From positions 1 through 58,560 of the forward strand of contig LRBF01000106.1 of NCBI GenBank assembly GCA_001580565.1: a stretch of 58,560 nucleotides of DNA, written 5' to 3'. The stretch comes from Caballeronia megalochromosomata (GTDB taxonomy: Bacteria; Pseudomonadota; Gammaproteobacteria; Burkholderiales; Burkholderiaceae). Below, one piece after another: positions 17,485 through 26,038 of the stretch. The position numbers were made by a program, and so were the translations under genes. Below the pieces are notes generated by a model. That model saw only the letters and a list, made by a program, of their open reading frames with translations. It searched no databases and was not told where the DNA came from. Positions within the stretch are counted from its first letter, which is position 1, and each line of letters starts with the position of its first letter.

Positions 17485-18254
17485 CGGTCAGCCTTTGGAG
17501 AAGTCGTTCGGGAAGATGCGCGGCGTTTCTTTTTTACGTGGCTCGATTGGGCGAGCGCCTGTGCATCGGCGAGAAAGCGGTAGAGCAGGTCGCCCGTCGA
17601 GAGCAGATGGCGCGTGACGAGCGCCTGCGCCTGCTCGATATCGCGCGCGACGAGTGCATCGAAGATCGCGCGATGCTCGGCATCGGACGCATCTTTATGG
17701 ATCGGCAGCCCGAGCTTCAGACGCAGATAGCGTTCGCCGCGCCGATGCATCTGGCCGATCAGCTCCATCAGGCGCGGGCGATCGGCCGGCGCGTAGAGAC
17801 TCATATGGAATTGCTCGTTGCGCACGACGTAAAGCGTGGGATCAGGCTCGTTTTCTGCGGCTTCGAGCAGGCGTTTCGCCTCGGCGAGCGTTTCCGGCGT
17901 GTGATGCCCGATCGCGATGCCGATCGCCAGGCTTTCGAGCGACGCGCGGATCTCGTAGATCTCGCGCGCCTCGTCGGCGGATTGCAGGCTGACGGCCGCG
18001 CCCCGGTTCGGCTCGATCGTCACCCAGCCTTCGCTTTCGAGCTGGCGAAACGCTTCGCGCACCGGAATCGCGCTCACGGAAAACTGCCGCGCTATCGCGT
18101 CCTGACGTAGCGGCTCGCCCGGCAACAGCGCGCCTTCGACGATCGCGGTGCGCAGCGCATCCGCGATGAAGCGCGACGTGCTCTGGCGCGGTTCGAACTG
18201 CGCGTCGTGAAACGTTGCCGGAGGCTGCGATGCGGCGGAGAGATCTGTCGGCAT
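17481..18254 (-). CDS. GntR-family (FCD domain) regulator of malonate utilisation, MdcY-like
   Basis: This is a transcriptional regulator of 257 residues. Residues 30-90 form a GntR winged helix (SRFIADALRTAIVEGALLPG then VSAIPVREAFRQLESEGW). The rest is an FCD effector domain with the His/Asp metal-site pattern (NEQFHMSLY, AEHRAIFDAL, LVTRHL). I chose the ATG at 18254; the frame is open further up but that part is not conserved-looking. It is the first gene of the mdc operon and overlaps mdcA by 4 nt. A GntR repressor (MdcY) controls mdc genes in Acinetobacter, while Klebsiella uses a LysR-type MdcR. By context this protein probably senses malonate or a derivative. Confidence 0.85.
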   Translation of the reverse strand: MPTDLSAASQPPATFHDAQFEPRQSTSRFIADALRTAIVEGALLPGEPLRQDAIARQFSVSAIPVREAFRQLESEGWVTIEPNRGAAVSLQSADEAREIYEIRASLESLAIGIAIGHHTPETLAEAKRLLEAAENEPDPTLYVVRNEQFHMSLYAPADRPRLMELIGQMHRRGERYLRLKLGLPIHKDASDAEHRAIFDALVARDIEQAQALVTRHLLSTGDLLYRFLADAQALAQSSHVKKKRRASSRTTSPKADR

Positions 18255-18298
18255 GGCTAGGTGAAAGTGCGGACTTGTTGTGTGTCGATGTTCAAATA

Positions 18299-18308
18299 TT
18301 ATATATAA
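18299..18308. promoter_or_regulatory. Candidate operator/promoter between the mdc operon and the MFS gene
   Basis: The 109-bp divergent gap is AT-rich in its centre and holds the perfect palindrome TTATATATAA at 18299-18308. TATAAT can be read on the minus strand at 18303-18298, towards mdc, and TATTAT on the plus strand at 18297-18302, towards the carrier gene. An operator here would overlap both -10 boxes and could let the GntR protein control both directions. That is inference; the -35 boxes are weak. Confidence 0.4.
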
Positions 18309-18363
18309 AAACGCACACGGAACCCCGGTGCTTTCCCTTAGCCGGCAGAACAAACGGAGAGAC

Positions 18364-19683
18364 ATGGCCATGCCCACCACGCTAGATCGACAGCTCAGCG
18401 CCACGCGCGCCACGAAAACACCGCTCAACCGATCGCAGATCACGGGTTTCTGGGGCGCGTGGGCCGGCTGGACGCTCGACGGAATGGATTCGTTCATCTA
18501 TGCGCTCGTGCTCGCGCCGGCGCTCACCGAACTGCTGCCTCGCTCGGGCTACGCGGCGACGCCGGCGAATGTCGGTCTCGCCGGCTCGATCCTCTTCGCG
18601 CTGTTTCTGGTGGGATGGGGGCTTTCGTTCATCTGGGGTCCGCTCGCCGACCGTTTCGGTCGGACCAAGGTGCTCGCGGCGACCATCTTCACGTTCGCCA
18701 TCTTCACGGGTCTCGCGGCGACAGCGCATACGGTGTGGGAACTCGGCATCTATCGCTTTTTCGCGGGCGTGGGTATCGGCGGAGAATGGGCGCTGGCCGG
18801 GACGTATGTCGCCGAGGCATGGCCGGAAGATCGTCGGAAAATGGGGGCGGGTTATCTGCAGACCGGCTATTACGCGGGCTTCTTTCTCGCCGCTGCGCTG
18901 AACTACACGATCGGCGCGACCTTCGGCTGGCGCGCGATGTTCCTGGTCGGCCTGTTCCCGGTCGTCGTGTCGATCATGGTGCTTTTGCGCGTGAAGGAAA
19001 CGGACAAGTGGGAGCGCGCCGAATCGGTTCATCCGCACGTCAAACATGAGAGTTCGCTCAAGACGATCTTCAACGCGCAATATCGCAAGCGCACGACCGT
19101 CGCGGCCGTGCTGCTGACGGTGGCGATCATCGGCCTGTGGGCGGGTGCGGTCTATGAGCCGTCCGCGGTCATCCAGCTCGCGACGAAGGCGGGCATGGAC
19201 AAGCACGACGCCTCACGCATGGCGTCGATCGCGACGGGACTTTTGTCGATCGGCACGATCATCGGCTGTCTCGCGCTGCCGCCGATGGCCGAGAAGATCG
19301 GCCGCAGAAAGACGCTCGCGGTGTATTTCGTGGGCATGGCGGCGTCGATCGCGCTTGCGTTCGGCTGGGCGTTTTATTTGCCCAACGGGCTCTGGCCGTT
19401 TATCGCGCTGCTCGTCGTACTGGGCTTCTTCGGCGGCAATTTCGCGCTGTTCTCATTGTGGCTGCCCGAGCAGTTCGAAACCCGCGTGCGCGCGACCGCG
19501 TTCGCATTCTGCACGTCGGTGGGGCGCTTCTTCGGCGCCATCGTGAACTTCGGCATCGGCGCGATGGTGCTCAACATGAAGACGCTCGGCGTGCCGATCG
19601 CGATTACCGCGATTGCGTTTCTCGTCGGTCTCGCGGTGATTCCGCTCGCGCCGGAAACCAAAGGACAGGAACTGCCGAACTGA
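18364..19683 (+). CDS. MFS metabolite:H+ symporter, likely malonate/carboxylate importer
   Basis: This 439-residue inner-membrane carrier has about 12 hydrophobic segments. The start region GFWGAWAGWTLDGMDSFIYA and the loop GPLADRFGRTK after the second helix are typical of the sugar/metabolite:H+ symporter branch of the major facilitator superfamily, which includes aromatic-acid and carboxylate carriers. The ATG at 18364 follows GGAGAG; the frame open from 18280 upstream is not conserved-looking. It diverges from the regulator and mdc genes, and the operon carries no mdcF or mdcLM. Malonate is therefore its likely substrate, inferred from context only. Confidence 0.8.
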   Translation: MAMPTTLDRQLSATRATKTPLNRSQITGFWGAWAGWTLDGMDSFIYALVLAPALTELLPRSGYAATPANVGLAGSILFALFLVGWGLSFIWGPLADRFGRTKVLAATIFTFAIFTGLAATAHTVWELGIYRFFAGVGIGGEWALAGTYVAEAWPEDRRKMGAGYLQTGYYAGFFLAAALNYTIGATFGWRAMFLVGLFPVVVSIMVLLRVKETDKWERAESVHPHVKHESSLKTIFNAQYRKRTTVAAVLLTVAIIGLWAGAVYEPSAVIQLATKAGMDKHDASRMASIATGLLSIGTIIGCLALPPMAEKIGRRKTLAVYFVGMAASIALAFGWAFYLPNGLWPFIALLVVLGFFGGNFALFSLWLPEQFETRVRATAFAFCTSVGRFFGAIVNFGIGAMVLNMKTLGVPIAITAIAFLVGLAVIPLAPETKGQELPN

Positions 19684-19703
19684 CCGGCGCAAACCGCTCG
19701 CGG

Positions 19704-19738
19704 ACGGCGGCCTTCGTGATGCGAAGGCCGCCGTTTTT
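19704..19738 (+). terminator. Terminator after the MFS gene
   Basis: A 13-bp stem (19704-19716 with 19722-19734, centred on CGGCGGCCTTCG) and a 5-nt loop are followed by five Ts. This is a strong Rho-independent terminator. Confidence 0.88.
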
Positions 19739-19869
19739 CATGCGCGAAAGCTTACTTTTCGTAAGTTTTTCCTCAGTAATAGCAGGTTACGAAGTCGAAC
19801 ACTTACCGCCTCATCCGTCCGATATAGTCCATTCAACACAACAAACAACCCATCGAGGTGGGGCATCAC

Positions 19870-20229
19870 ATGAACAAGGTATCGAAGGCTTCCGTGCTGG
19901 CTGGCGCCGTCATGATCGGCGGTCTGATGTTGTCCGGCGCGGCCAGTGCGGGAGTGTCCGTGGGTGTCAACATCGGGGTTCCCGCGCCCGTGTATGTCGC
20001 GCCCGCGCCGGTCTATGCGCCGCCTCCGCCGCCCGTCGTGTACGCGCCGCCGCCGCCGATGTATGCGCAGCCGGCCATTGTGATCGGCTGGCACGGCGAT
20101 CGTTACTGGGATGGCCGTCGCTACTGGAATCGGGACGACTACTATCGCCATTACGATCATGGTCACGGCTACGATCATGATCATGATCATGATCACCACG
20201 ACAACGGTCATCACAACGGCTGGCATTGA
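19870..20229 (+). CDS. Secreted YXWGXW-repeat protein with His-rich tail (copy 1)
   Basis: This small exported protein has 119 residues from the ATG at 19870; a GTG 12 bp upstream is a less likely start. The signal peptide ends at about ASA, residue 27. A Val/Pro/Tyr-rich stretch (VYVAPAPVYAPPPPP) follows, then the YXWGXW-like core WHGDRYWDGRRYWNRDDYY. The last 23 residues are mainly His, Asp and Gly. Function of this family is unknown; the tail suggests metal binding. A paralogue starts 267 bp downstream, and each gene has its own terminator. Codon use matches its neighbours. Confidence 0.8.
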   Translation: MNKVSKASVLAGAVMIGGLMLSGAASAGVSVGVNIGVPAPVYVAPAPVYAPPPPPVVYAPPPPMYAQPAIVIGWHGDRYWDGRRYWNRDDYYRHYDHGHGYDHDHDHDHHDNGHHNGWH

Positions 20230-20260
20230 GCGTCACGCGTTACAGGCAAAGGCATCGAGA

Positions 20261-20289
20261 GCCACCCGTTCACAGCGGGTGGCTTTTTT
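20261..20289 (+). terminator. Terminator after YXWGXW copy 1
   Basis: The stem GCCACCCG with CGGGTGGC (20261-20283, 7-nt loop) is followed by six Ts. It separates the two paralogous genes into distinct transcripts. Confidence 0.88.
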
Positions 20290-20496
20290 GTTGCGGTTCG
20301 ATCGTCCGGAACGGATTCGCCGATAAAACAACACCCGCAGGGATTTCCCACTACAACGCAATGTAACAAAAGGTAAGGTTTCTTCTGACATTAAGCAGAC
20401 GAGAGCAATAACTTACAAAGCTGAAATATTGCGGTGAAAGGTTTCCGTTATATTTGGTCGCAAGCGAACAAGCAGAAAAGCGAGGTCCGGTTGCAT

Positions 20497-20877
20497 ATGA
20501 AAAAGAAATTCTCGGGGCGAATCATTGCAGGCGTGCTGGCGATGGCAGCGCTCGGCGCGACGAGCGTCGCGCGCGCGCAGGTGCACATCGGCGTGAATAT
20601 CGGCATTCCGGCGCCGGTGTACGTCGCGCCGACGCCGGTCTACGCGCCGCCTCCGCCGCCGGTCGTCTATCAGCCGATGCCGGTGTATGCGCCGCCGGTG
20701 GTCATCGGCTGGCATGGCAATCGATACTGGGACGGGCGTCGCTACTGGAACCGCAACGACTACTATCGCCATTACGGGCACGGCCGTCCGCCGCCGCGCC
20801 CGCATGGTCCGCCGCCGGGCCACGGCAACGGGCATGGCCACGGCAATGGACATGGCGGCCCGCACGGGCATCGGTGA
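20497..20877 (+). CDS. Secreted YXWGXW-repeat protein with His/Gly/Pro-rich tail (copy 2)
   Basis: This paralogue of the gene at 19870-20229 has 126 residues from the ATG at 20497, which follows a GAGGT ribosome binding site. The signal peptide ends at ARA before Gln (about residue 28). It shares the PAPVYVAP-VYAPPPPPVVY stretch and the WHGNRYWDGRRYWNRNDYYRHY core with copy 1. Its tail is Pro-rich and then GHGNGHGHGNGHGG-like, so the core is conserved while the tail has diverged. Expected location is periplasm or cell surface. No function is established. An AT-rich 200-bp gap upstream probably holds its own promoter. Confidence 0.8.
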   Translation: MKKKFSGRIIAGVLAMAALGATSVARAQVHIGVNIGIPAPVYVAPTPVYAPPPPPVVYQPMPVYAPPVVIGWHGNRYWDGRRYWNRNDYYRHYGHGRPPPRPHGPPPGHGNGHGHGNGHGGPHGHR

Positions 20878-20904
20878 GGGCGGGGCGCGTCATCATCGAG
20901 CCAA

Positions 20905-20943
20905 TAAAAAAGCGCCGCTCACGTGAAGTGAGCGGCGCTTTTT
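20905..20943. terminator. Bidirectional terminator between YXWGXW copy 2 and fabI
   Basis: A 12-bp stem (AGCGCCGCTCAC with GTGAGCGGCGCT, 20911-20939) is flanked by an A-run on one side and a T-run on the other. It can stop both converging transcripts. Confidence 0.92.
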
Positions 20944-20962
20944 CGAAGCAGGGATCGAGCCG

Positions 20963-21760
20963 TTATTCCGCCTCGGCGCCCATGCCGCCGACGACCGCGT
21001 GGAACCCCGCATCGACGTGAACGACTTCCGCGCTCACGCCGCCCGACAGGTCCGACAGCAGGAACGCCGCGACATTGCCCACTTGCTCGATCGTCACGTT
21101 GCGCTTGAGCGGCGCGTTCTCTTCGACGAAGTTCAGGATCTTGCCGAAGCCCTTGATGCCACTCGCCGCGAGCGTCTTGATGGGACCGGCCGAAATGGCG
21201 TTGACGCGCACGCCCTTGCCGCCGAGCGACGGCGATGCCGCCATGTAGCGCACGCTCGCCTCGAGCGATGCCTTCGCGAGGCCCATGGTGTTGTAGTTCG
21301 GCAGCGCGCGCTCGGCGCCGAGATAGCTCAGCGTGAGGAGCGACGAGCCGTCTTTCAGCAATGGCAGCGCGGCCTTGGCGAGCGCGGGGAAGCTGTACGC
21401 GGAGATGTCGTGCGCGACGCGGAAGTTTTCGCGCGTCATGCCGTCGAGGAAGTCGCCCGCGATCGCTTCGCGCGGCGCGAAGCCGATGGAATGCACGAGG
21501 CCGTCGAGCGAGTCCCAGCGTTCCTTCAGCGACGCGAAGAGTGCGTCGATCTGCGCGTCGTCGGCGACGTCGCAGGGATAGACCATGTCGCTGCCGAACT
21601 CGGTCGCGAATTCGACAATGCGCGCCTTGAAGCGCTCGCCGACATACGTGAACGCCAGTTCCGCGCCTTCGCGCTTGCAGGCCGCGGCGATGCCGTAAGC
21701 GATCGAGCGGTTCGACAGCAGGCCCGTCAGCAGAATTCGTTTTCCAGCGAGAAAGCCCAT
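20963..21760 (-). CDS. fabI: Enoyl-ACP reductase (NADH) FabI
   Basis: FabI performs the last reduction in each cycle of fatty acid elongation, turning trans-2-enoyl-ACP into acyl-ACP in the cytoplasm. The 265-residue short-chain-dehydrogenase-like protein has the FabI-specific catalytic set Y146, Y156 and K163, and the altered nucleotide motif [13 protein letters not shown] near residue 13. It is the triclosan-target type of enzyme. An AAGGAG ribosome binding site precedes the ATG. It is transcribed divergently from the yejA operon. Confidence 0.97.
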   Translation of the reverse strand: MGFLAGKRILLTGLLSNRSIAYGIAAACKREGAELAFTYVGERFKARIVEFATEFGSDMVYPCDVADDAQIDALFASLKERWDSLDGLVHSIGFAPREAIAGDFLDGMTRENFRVAHDISAYSFPALAKAALPLLKDGSSLLTLSYLGAERALPNYNTMGLAKASLEASVRYMAASPSLGGKGVRVNAISAGPIKTLAASGIKGFGKILNFVEENAPLKRNVTIEQVGNVAAFLLSDLSGGVSAEVVHVDAGFHAVVGGMGAEAE

Positions 21761-21992
21761 GAATGCTCCTTCTTTGATGTCAGTGTCGCGCGCGGATCAT
21801 GAAGCGGATACCGCGCGTAGCGTGCGTGGCGCAGTCGGCCTAAATGCAAACCCGTAGGCCGCAAGCCGTATGGCGCGTGATTTTGGGTAGAATTCTCTCA
21901 CAATGCAATGCCCCGCCCGGGATTCCGCGGCGCTCGTTTCGGGCTTTGCCCGGGTCGTACAACGCTTCACCACACATCGCGCCAAGAGGCAC

Positions 21993-23861
21993 ATGACGAC
22001 TCGCACGACGATCCGCTCATTCAGCGCCTCATGCAGATTCATCGCGCTTGCACTGGCCGGATCGATCGCGTGGCTCGCGAGCCCGGCCTACGCGGTCCAC
22101 GCGATCGCTCAGTACGGCGAGCCGAAATATCCGGCGGATTTCAGGCACTTCGATTACGTCAACCCCGATGCCCCGCGCGACGGCACGCTCGTGCTTGCGA
22201 ATCCGAACCGGCTGACGAGCTTCGACAAGTTCAATCCGTTCACCTTGCGCGGCAATCCCGCGCCGGGGCTTTCGCTGATGTTCGAGAGCCTGACGACGGG
22301 CAGCTCGGACGAAGTAGCGACCGCTTACGGCCTGCTCGCCGACGATATCTCGGTTGCGCCCGACGGCATGTCGACGACCTTCCACATCAATCCGAAAGCA
22401 CGCTTCTCCAACGGCGATCCGGTCACGGCCGAGGACGTGAAGTTCTCGTTCGCGACACTCAAGAGCCCGCTCGCCGCGCCGCAGTTCTCCGTCTACTTCG
22501 GGCAGATCGTGCGCGCGGTCGTCGTCGATCCGCTCACGATCCGTTTCGAGTTCAAGACCGCGACGCGCGAGATGCCGCTGCTCGCGGGCGGCGTTCCGGT
22601 GTTCTCGCGCAAGTGGGGGATGAAGCCCGACGGCACGCGCATTCCGTTCGATCAGATCGCGTTTCAGAAGCCAATCGGCAGTGGGCCGTATCTGATCGAC
22701 CGGTACGACAACGGCCGCACGATCTCGTACCGGCGCAATCCGGATTACTGGGGCGCGGCGCTGCCGGTGCGCGTCGGCATGTACAACTTCGCGCACATCG
22801 ACTACAAGCTTTACGGCGACTCCACAGCGCGTCTGGAAGCCTTCAAGGCGGGCGAGTACGACGTGCTCGTCGAATACATTGCGCGAAGCTGGGTGCGGCG
22901 CGATATCGGCAAGCGCTTCGACAGTGGCGAGCTCATCAAGCGCGAGTTTCCCCAGCACAACGGCACGGGCATGCAGGGTTTTTTCATCAACACGCGCAAG
23001 CCGCTCTTCAAGGACGTGCGCGTGCGCCAGGCGCTCGATCTCGCGCTCGATTTCGAGTGGCTCAACCGGCAACTGTTCTTCAATCAGTACAAGCGCATCG
23101 ACAGCTTTTTCGTCAATACCGATCTGCAGGCGAAGGGCAAACCGGGCGAAGGCGAACTCGCGATCCTGAACCCGCTGAAGAAGGATCTCGATCCCGCTGT
23201 GTTCGACGAAATGCCGCGTCAGCCGGACACCGATCCGCCCGGCTCGCTGCGCGCGAATCTCATCAAGGCGCGTGAGTTGCTCCGGGAAGCCGGCTGGACG
23301 TATCGGGATGGCGCGCTGCGCAACGCGAAAGGGCAGCCGTTCGCCTTCGAGATTCTCGACGACACAGGCGGCGGCGCATCGATGGAGCCGGTCGCGGCCG
23401 CGTTCGGGCGCAATCTGCAGAAGCTCGGCATCACGATGAACTTCCGCACCGTCGATTACGCGCTCATCCAGAAGCGTCTCGATGCGTTCGACTTCGACGT
23501 GACGAGCGTGCGCATGCCCGACGTGCAGGTGCCGGGCACCGAGCAGGTCTCGCGCTTCGGCAGCAAGTCCGCCGACGAACAGGGCTCGGACAATCTCGCG
23601 GGCGTGAAGTCGCCGGCTGTCGACGCGATCCTGCAGAAAGTGATTTCCGCGCAGACGCGCGAGCAGCTCGTCGACGCGACGCACGCGCTCGATCGCGTGC
23701 TGATGAACGGCTACTATGTGGTGCCGCACTGGTATTCGGCGACGCATCGCGTGGCGTATCGCAATACGCTCGGCTATCCGTCGACATTGCCGCTGTATTA
23801 CAGCGCCGAGGAATGGGTCATATCGACGTGGTGGGCGAAGTCCGCGCCCGCGGCGAAATAA
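21993..23861 (+). CDS. yejA: Peptide ABC transporter substrate-binding protein, YejA-like
   Basis: This periplasmic binding protein of the SBP_bac_5 family captures oligopeptides; the E. coli relative also takes up microcin C. From the ATG at 21993, preceded by AAGAGG, it has 622 residues. Its signal peptide of about 35 residues ends at AYA. Segments such as GSSDEVATAYGLLADDI, NPKARFSNGDPVTAEDV and IGSGPYLIDRY are typical. The frame is open to 21903 but without an export signal. It heads a four-gene operon, yejABEF, with 13 bp to yejB. Confidence 0.92.
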   Translation: MTTRTTIRSFSASCRFIALALAGSIAWLASPAYAVHAIAQYGEPKYPADFRHFDYVNPDAPRDGTLVLANPNRLTSFDKFNPFTLRGNPAPGLSLMFESLTTGSSDEVATAYGLLADDISVAPDGMSTTFHINPKARFSNGDPVTAEDVKFSFATLKSPLAAPQFSVYFGQIVRAVVVDPLTIRFEFKTATREMPLLAGGVPVFSRKWGMKPDGTRIPFDQIAFQKPIGSGPYLIDRYDNGRTISYRRNPDYWGAALPVRVGMYNFAHIDYKLYGDSTARLEAFKAGEYDVLVEYIARSWVRRDIGKRFDSGELIKREFPQHNGTGMQGFFINTRKPLFKDVRVRQALDLALDFEWLNRQLFFNQYKRIDSFFVNTDLQAKGKPGEGELAILNPLKKDLDPAVFDEMPRQPDTDPPGSLRANLIKARELLREAGWTYRDGALRNAKGQPFAFEILDDTGGGASMEPVAAAFGRNLQKLGITMNFRTVDYALIQKRLDAFDFDVTSVRMPDVQVPGTEQVSRFGSKSADEQGSDNLAGVKSPAVDAILQKVISAQTREQLVDATHALDRVLMNGYYVVPHWYSATHRVAYRNTLGYPSTLPLYYSAEEWVISTWWAKSAPAAK

Positions 23862-23874
23862 AGGACGGTGCGCC

Positions 23875-24915
23875 ATGTGGAGCTACATCCTCAAACGTCT
23901 TCTGTTGATGATCCCGACGCTCATCGGCGTGCTGACGCTCACGTTCGTCGTGATCCAGTTTGTGCCGGGCGGTCCGGTCGAGCAGGCGGTGCACGATCTG
24001 CGGCGCGGCCAGACGGAAGGTGGCGGCGGTTTCGGCCTGCGCACGCATACGGGCGTCGACGCGCAACAGGTCGAGCAGCTCAAGAAGCTCTACGGCTTCG
24101 ACAAGCCGCCGCTGCAACGCTATGTGCTGATGCTCGGCAAGTTCGCGCGCTTCGACCTCGGTGAGAGCTACTTCCGGCATCAGAGCGTGTGGTCGCTGAT
24201 TGTGTCGAAGCTCCCGGTGTCGATCAGCATCGGCTTGTGGACCTTCTTCATCACGTATCTGATATCGGTGCCGCTCGGCATCGCGAAGGCGGTGAAAAAC
24301 GGCTCGAAGTTCGATGTCGCAACGAGTCTCATCGTGCTCGTCGGCTTCGCGATTCCGGGCTTCGTGCTGGGCGTGCTGCTGCTCGTGCTCTTCGGCGGCG
24401 GATCGTTCTGGCAACTCTTCCCCTTGCGCAACCTCACGTCCGACAACTGGGCGACACTCTCCCTCGGCGGCAAGATTCTCGATTATCTGTGGCACATCAC
24501 GCTGCCGGTGGTGGCCTCGGTGGTCGGCAGCTTCGCCATCGTCACGATGCTCACGAAGAACGCGTTTCTCGACGAGATCCGCAAGCAATACGTGCTGACC
24601 GCGCGCGCGAAAGGGCTGAGCGAGCGCCGGGTGCTGTGGAAGCACGTGTTTCGCAACGCGCTCCTGCCGCTGATCGTCGGCTTTCCGGCGGCGTTCATCG
24701 GCGCGTTCTTCACGGGCAGCCTGCTGATCGAGACGCTGTTCTCGCTTGATGGGCTCGGCCTGCTCTCGTACGAATCCGTCGTGCGACGCGACTATCCGGT
24801 CGTGCTCGGCACGCTCTATCTCTTCACGCTGATTGGCCTCGCGACGAAGCTCATCTCGGATCTTTGTTACGTCTGGGTCGATCCGCGCATCCAATTCGAA
24901 CAACTGGAGCGCTGA
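23875..24915 (+). CDS. yejB: Peptide ABC transporter permease, YejB-like
   Basis: This inner-membrane permease of the oligopeptide importer has 346 residues from the ATG at 23875. It has the DppB-type N-terminus MWSYILKRLLLMIPTLIGV and six membrane segments. The EAA loop that contacts the ATPase is TARAKGLSERRVLWKHVFRNALLPL. An insertion of about 25 residues after the first helix (RRGQTEGGGGFG) is characteristic of YejB. It is followed by yejE with a 1-bp gap. Confidence 0.93.
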   Translation: MWSYILKRLLLMIPTLIGVLTLTFVVIQFVPGGPVEQAVHDLRRGQTEGGGGFGLRTHTGVDAQQVEQLKKLYGFDKPPLQRYVLMLGKFARFDLGESYFRHQSVWSLIVSKLPVSISIGLWTFFITYLISVPLGIAKAVKNGSKFDVATSLIVLVGFAIPGFVLGVLLLVLFGGGSFWQLFPLRNLTSDNWATLSLGGKILDYLWHITLPVVASVVGSFAIVTMLTKNAFLDEIRKQYVLTARAKGLSERRVLWKHVFRNALLPLIVGFPAAFIGAFFTGSLLIETLFSLDGLGLLSYESVVRRDYPVVLGTLYLFTLIGLATKLISDLCYVWVDPRIQFEQLER

Positions 24916-24916
24916 T

Positions 24917-26038
24917 TTGAATCGAGCCGCTTCATCGCGATCGTCACGACGCGACCTCAACGGCAGCGACGCGCAACCGCTGCGCGGCGAGGCATCGGTG
25001 CCGCCCGGGCGGCGCGTATGGCTGCGCTTCAAGCGCAATCGGCTGGGGTACTGGAGTCTCATTGTGTTCGTCGCGGCGTTCGTGATCAGCCTCGCGGGTC
25101 CGCTCTGGTCGAACGACAAACCGCTCGTCGTGCGTTATCAGGGGCACTTGTACTTTCCGCTCGTGAAGACGTATGCGGAGACGGCCTTCGGCGGCGATTT
25201 CCCGACGCCCGCCGACTATCTCGATCCCTTCGTGCGCGACCGGTTCAGCGCGCCCGGCAACTTCGCGATCTATCCGCCGAATCACTACTACTACGACACG
25301 CTCAACTATTTCTCGAAAGGCTCGAACCCAGCGCCGCCTTCGCGCGAAAACTGGCTCGGCACCGACGACCGCGGCCGCGACGTGTTCGCGCGGCTCGTGT
25401 ACGGCTTTCGCGTGTCGGTGCTGTTCGCGCTCGTGCTGACGGCGATCGGCACGATACTCGGCGTTGTCGCGGGCGCGTTTCAGGGCTATTTCGGCGGCAG
25501 GATCGACATCACCGGGCAGCGGCTGATCGAGATATGGAGCGCGTTGCCGGAGCTTTATCTGCTCATCATCTTCGCGTCGATATTCGAGCCGAGCCTGGTC
25601 CTCCTGATCATCCTGCTGTCGCTGTTCGGATGGATCGGCCTGTCGGATTACGTGCGCGCGGAGTTTCTGCGCAATCGCACGCAGGACTATGTGCGCGCCG
25701 CACGCGCGATGGGCCTGTCGAACTGGCAGATCATCTGGCGGCATGTGCTGCCCAATAGCCTGACGCCGGTCATCACGTTCCTGCCGTTTCGCATGAGCGG
25801 TGCGATTCTCGCGTTGACGAGCCTCGATTTTCTCGGGCTGGGCGTGCCGTCGCCCACGCCCTCGCTCGGCGAACTGCTCGCGCAGGGCAAGGCCAACCTC
25901 GACGCGTGGTGGATTTCGCTTTCGACCTTCGGCGTGCTCGTCGCGACGCTGCTCCTCTTGACCTTCATGGGCGATGCCTTGCGCAACGCGCTGGATACGC
26001 GCATCGCCGATGCGGTGAAAGCGGGAGGCGGGCAGTGA
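24917..26038 (+). CDS. yejE: Peptide ABC transporter permease, YejE-like
   Basis: This second permease has up to 373 residues. No in-frame ATG lies before the conserved WLRFKRNRLGYWSL helix, so the start must be unusual. I chose the TTG at 24917, which lies 1 bp after the yejB stop with GGAG at the right distance; a GTG at 24998 is the alternative. A large periplasmic loop (about 60-170) precedes the transport domain, as in E. coli YejE. The EAA loop is RAARAMGLSNWQIIWRHVLPNSL. It overlaps yejF by 4 nt. Confidence 0.88.
   Translation: MNRAASSRSSRRDLNGSDAQPLRGEASVPPGRRVWLRFKRNRLGYWSLIVFVAAFVISLAGPLWSNDKPLVVRYQGHLYFPLVKTYAETAFGGDFPTPADYLDPFVRDRFSAPGNFAIYPPNHYYYDTLNYFSKGSNPAPPSRENWLGTDDRGRDVFARLVYGFRVSVLFALVLTAIGTILGVVAGAFQGYFGGRIDITGQRLIEIWSALPELYLLIIFASIFEPSLVLLIILLSLFGWIGLSDYVRAEFLRNRTQDYVRAARAMGLSNWQIIWRHVLPNSLTPVITFLPFRMSGAILALTSLDFLGLGVPSPTPSLGELLAQGKANLDAWWISLSTFGVLVATLLLLTFMGDALRNALDTRIADAVKAGGGQ

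Noticed and set aside
10239..18363. The protease-malonate segment as a tRNA-Ser-integrated genomic island
   Set aside because: No integrase, no repeat of the tRNA 3' end and no shift in composition were seen, so an island is not supported, although the position next to a tRNA is suggestive.
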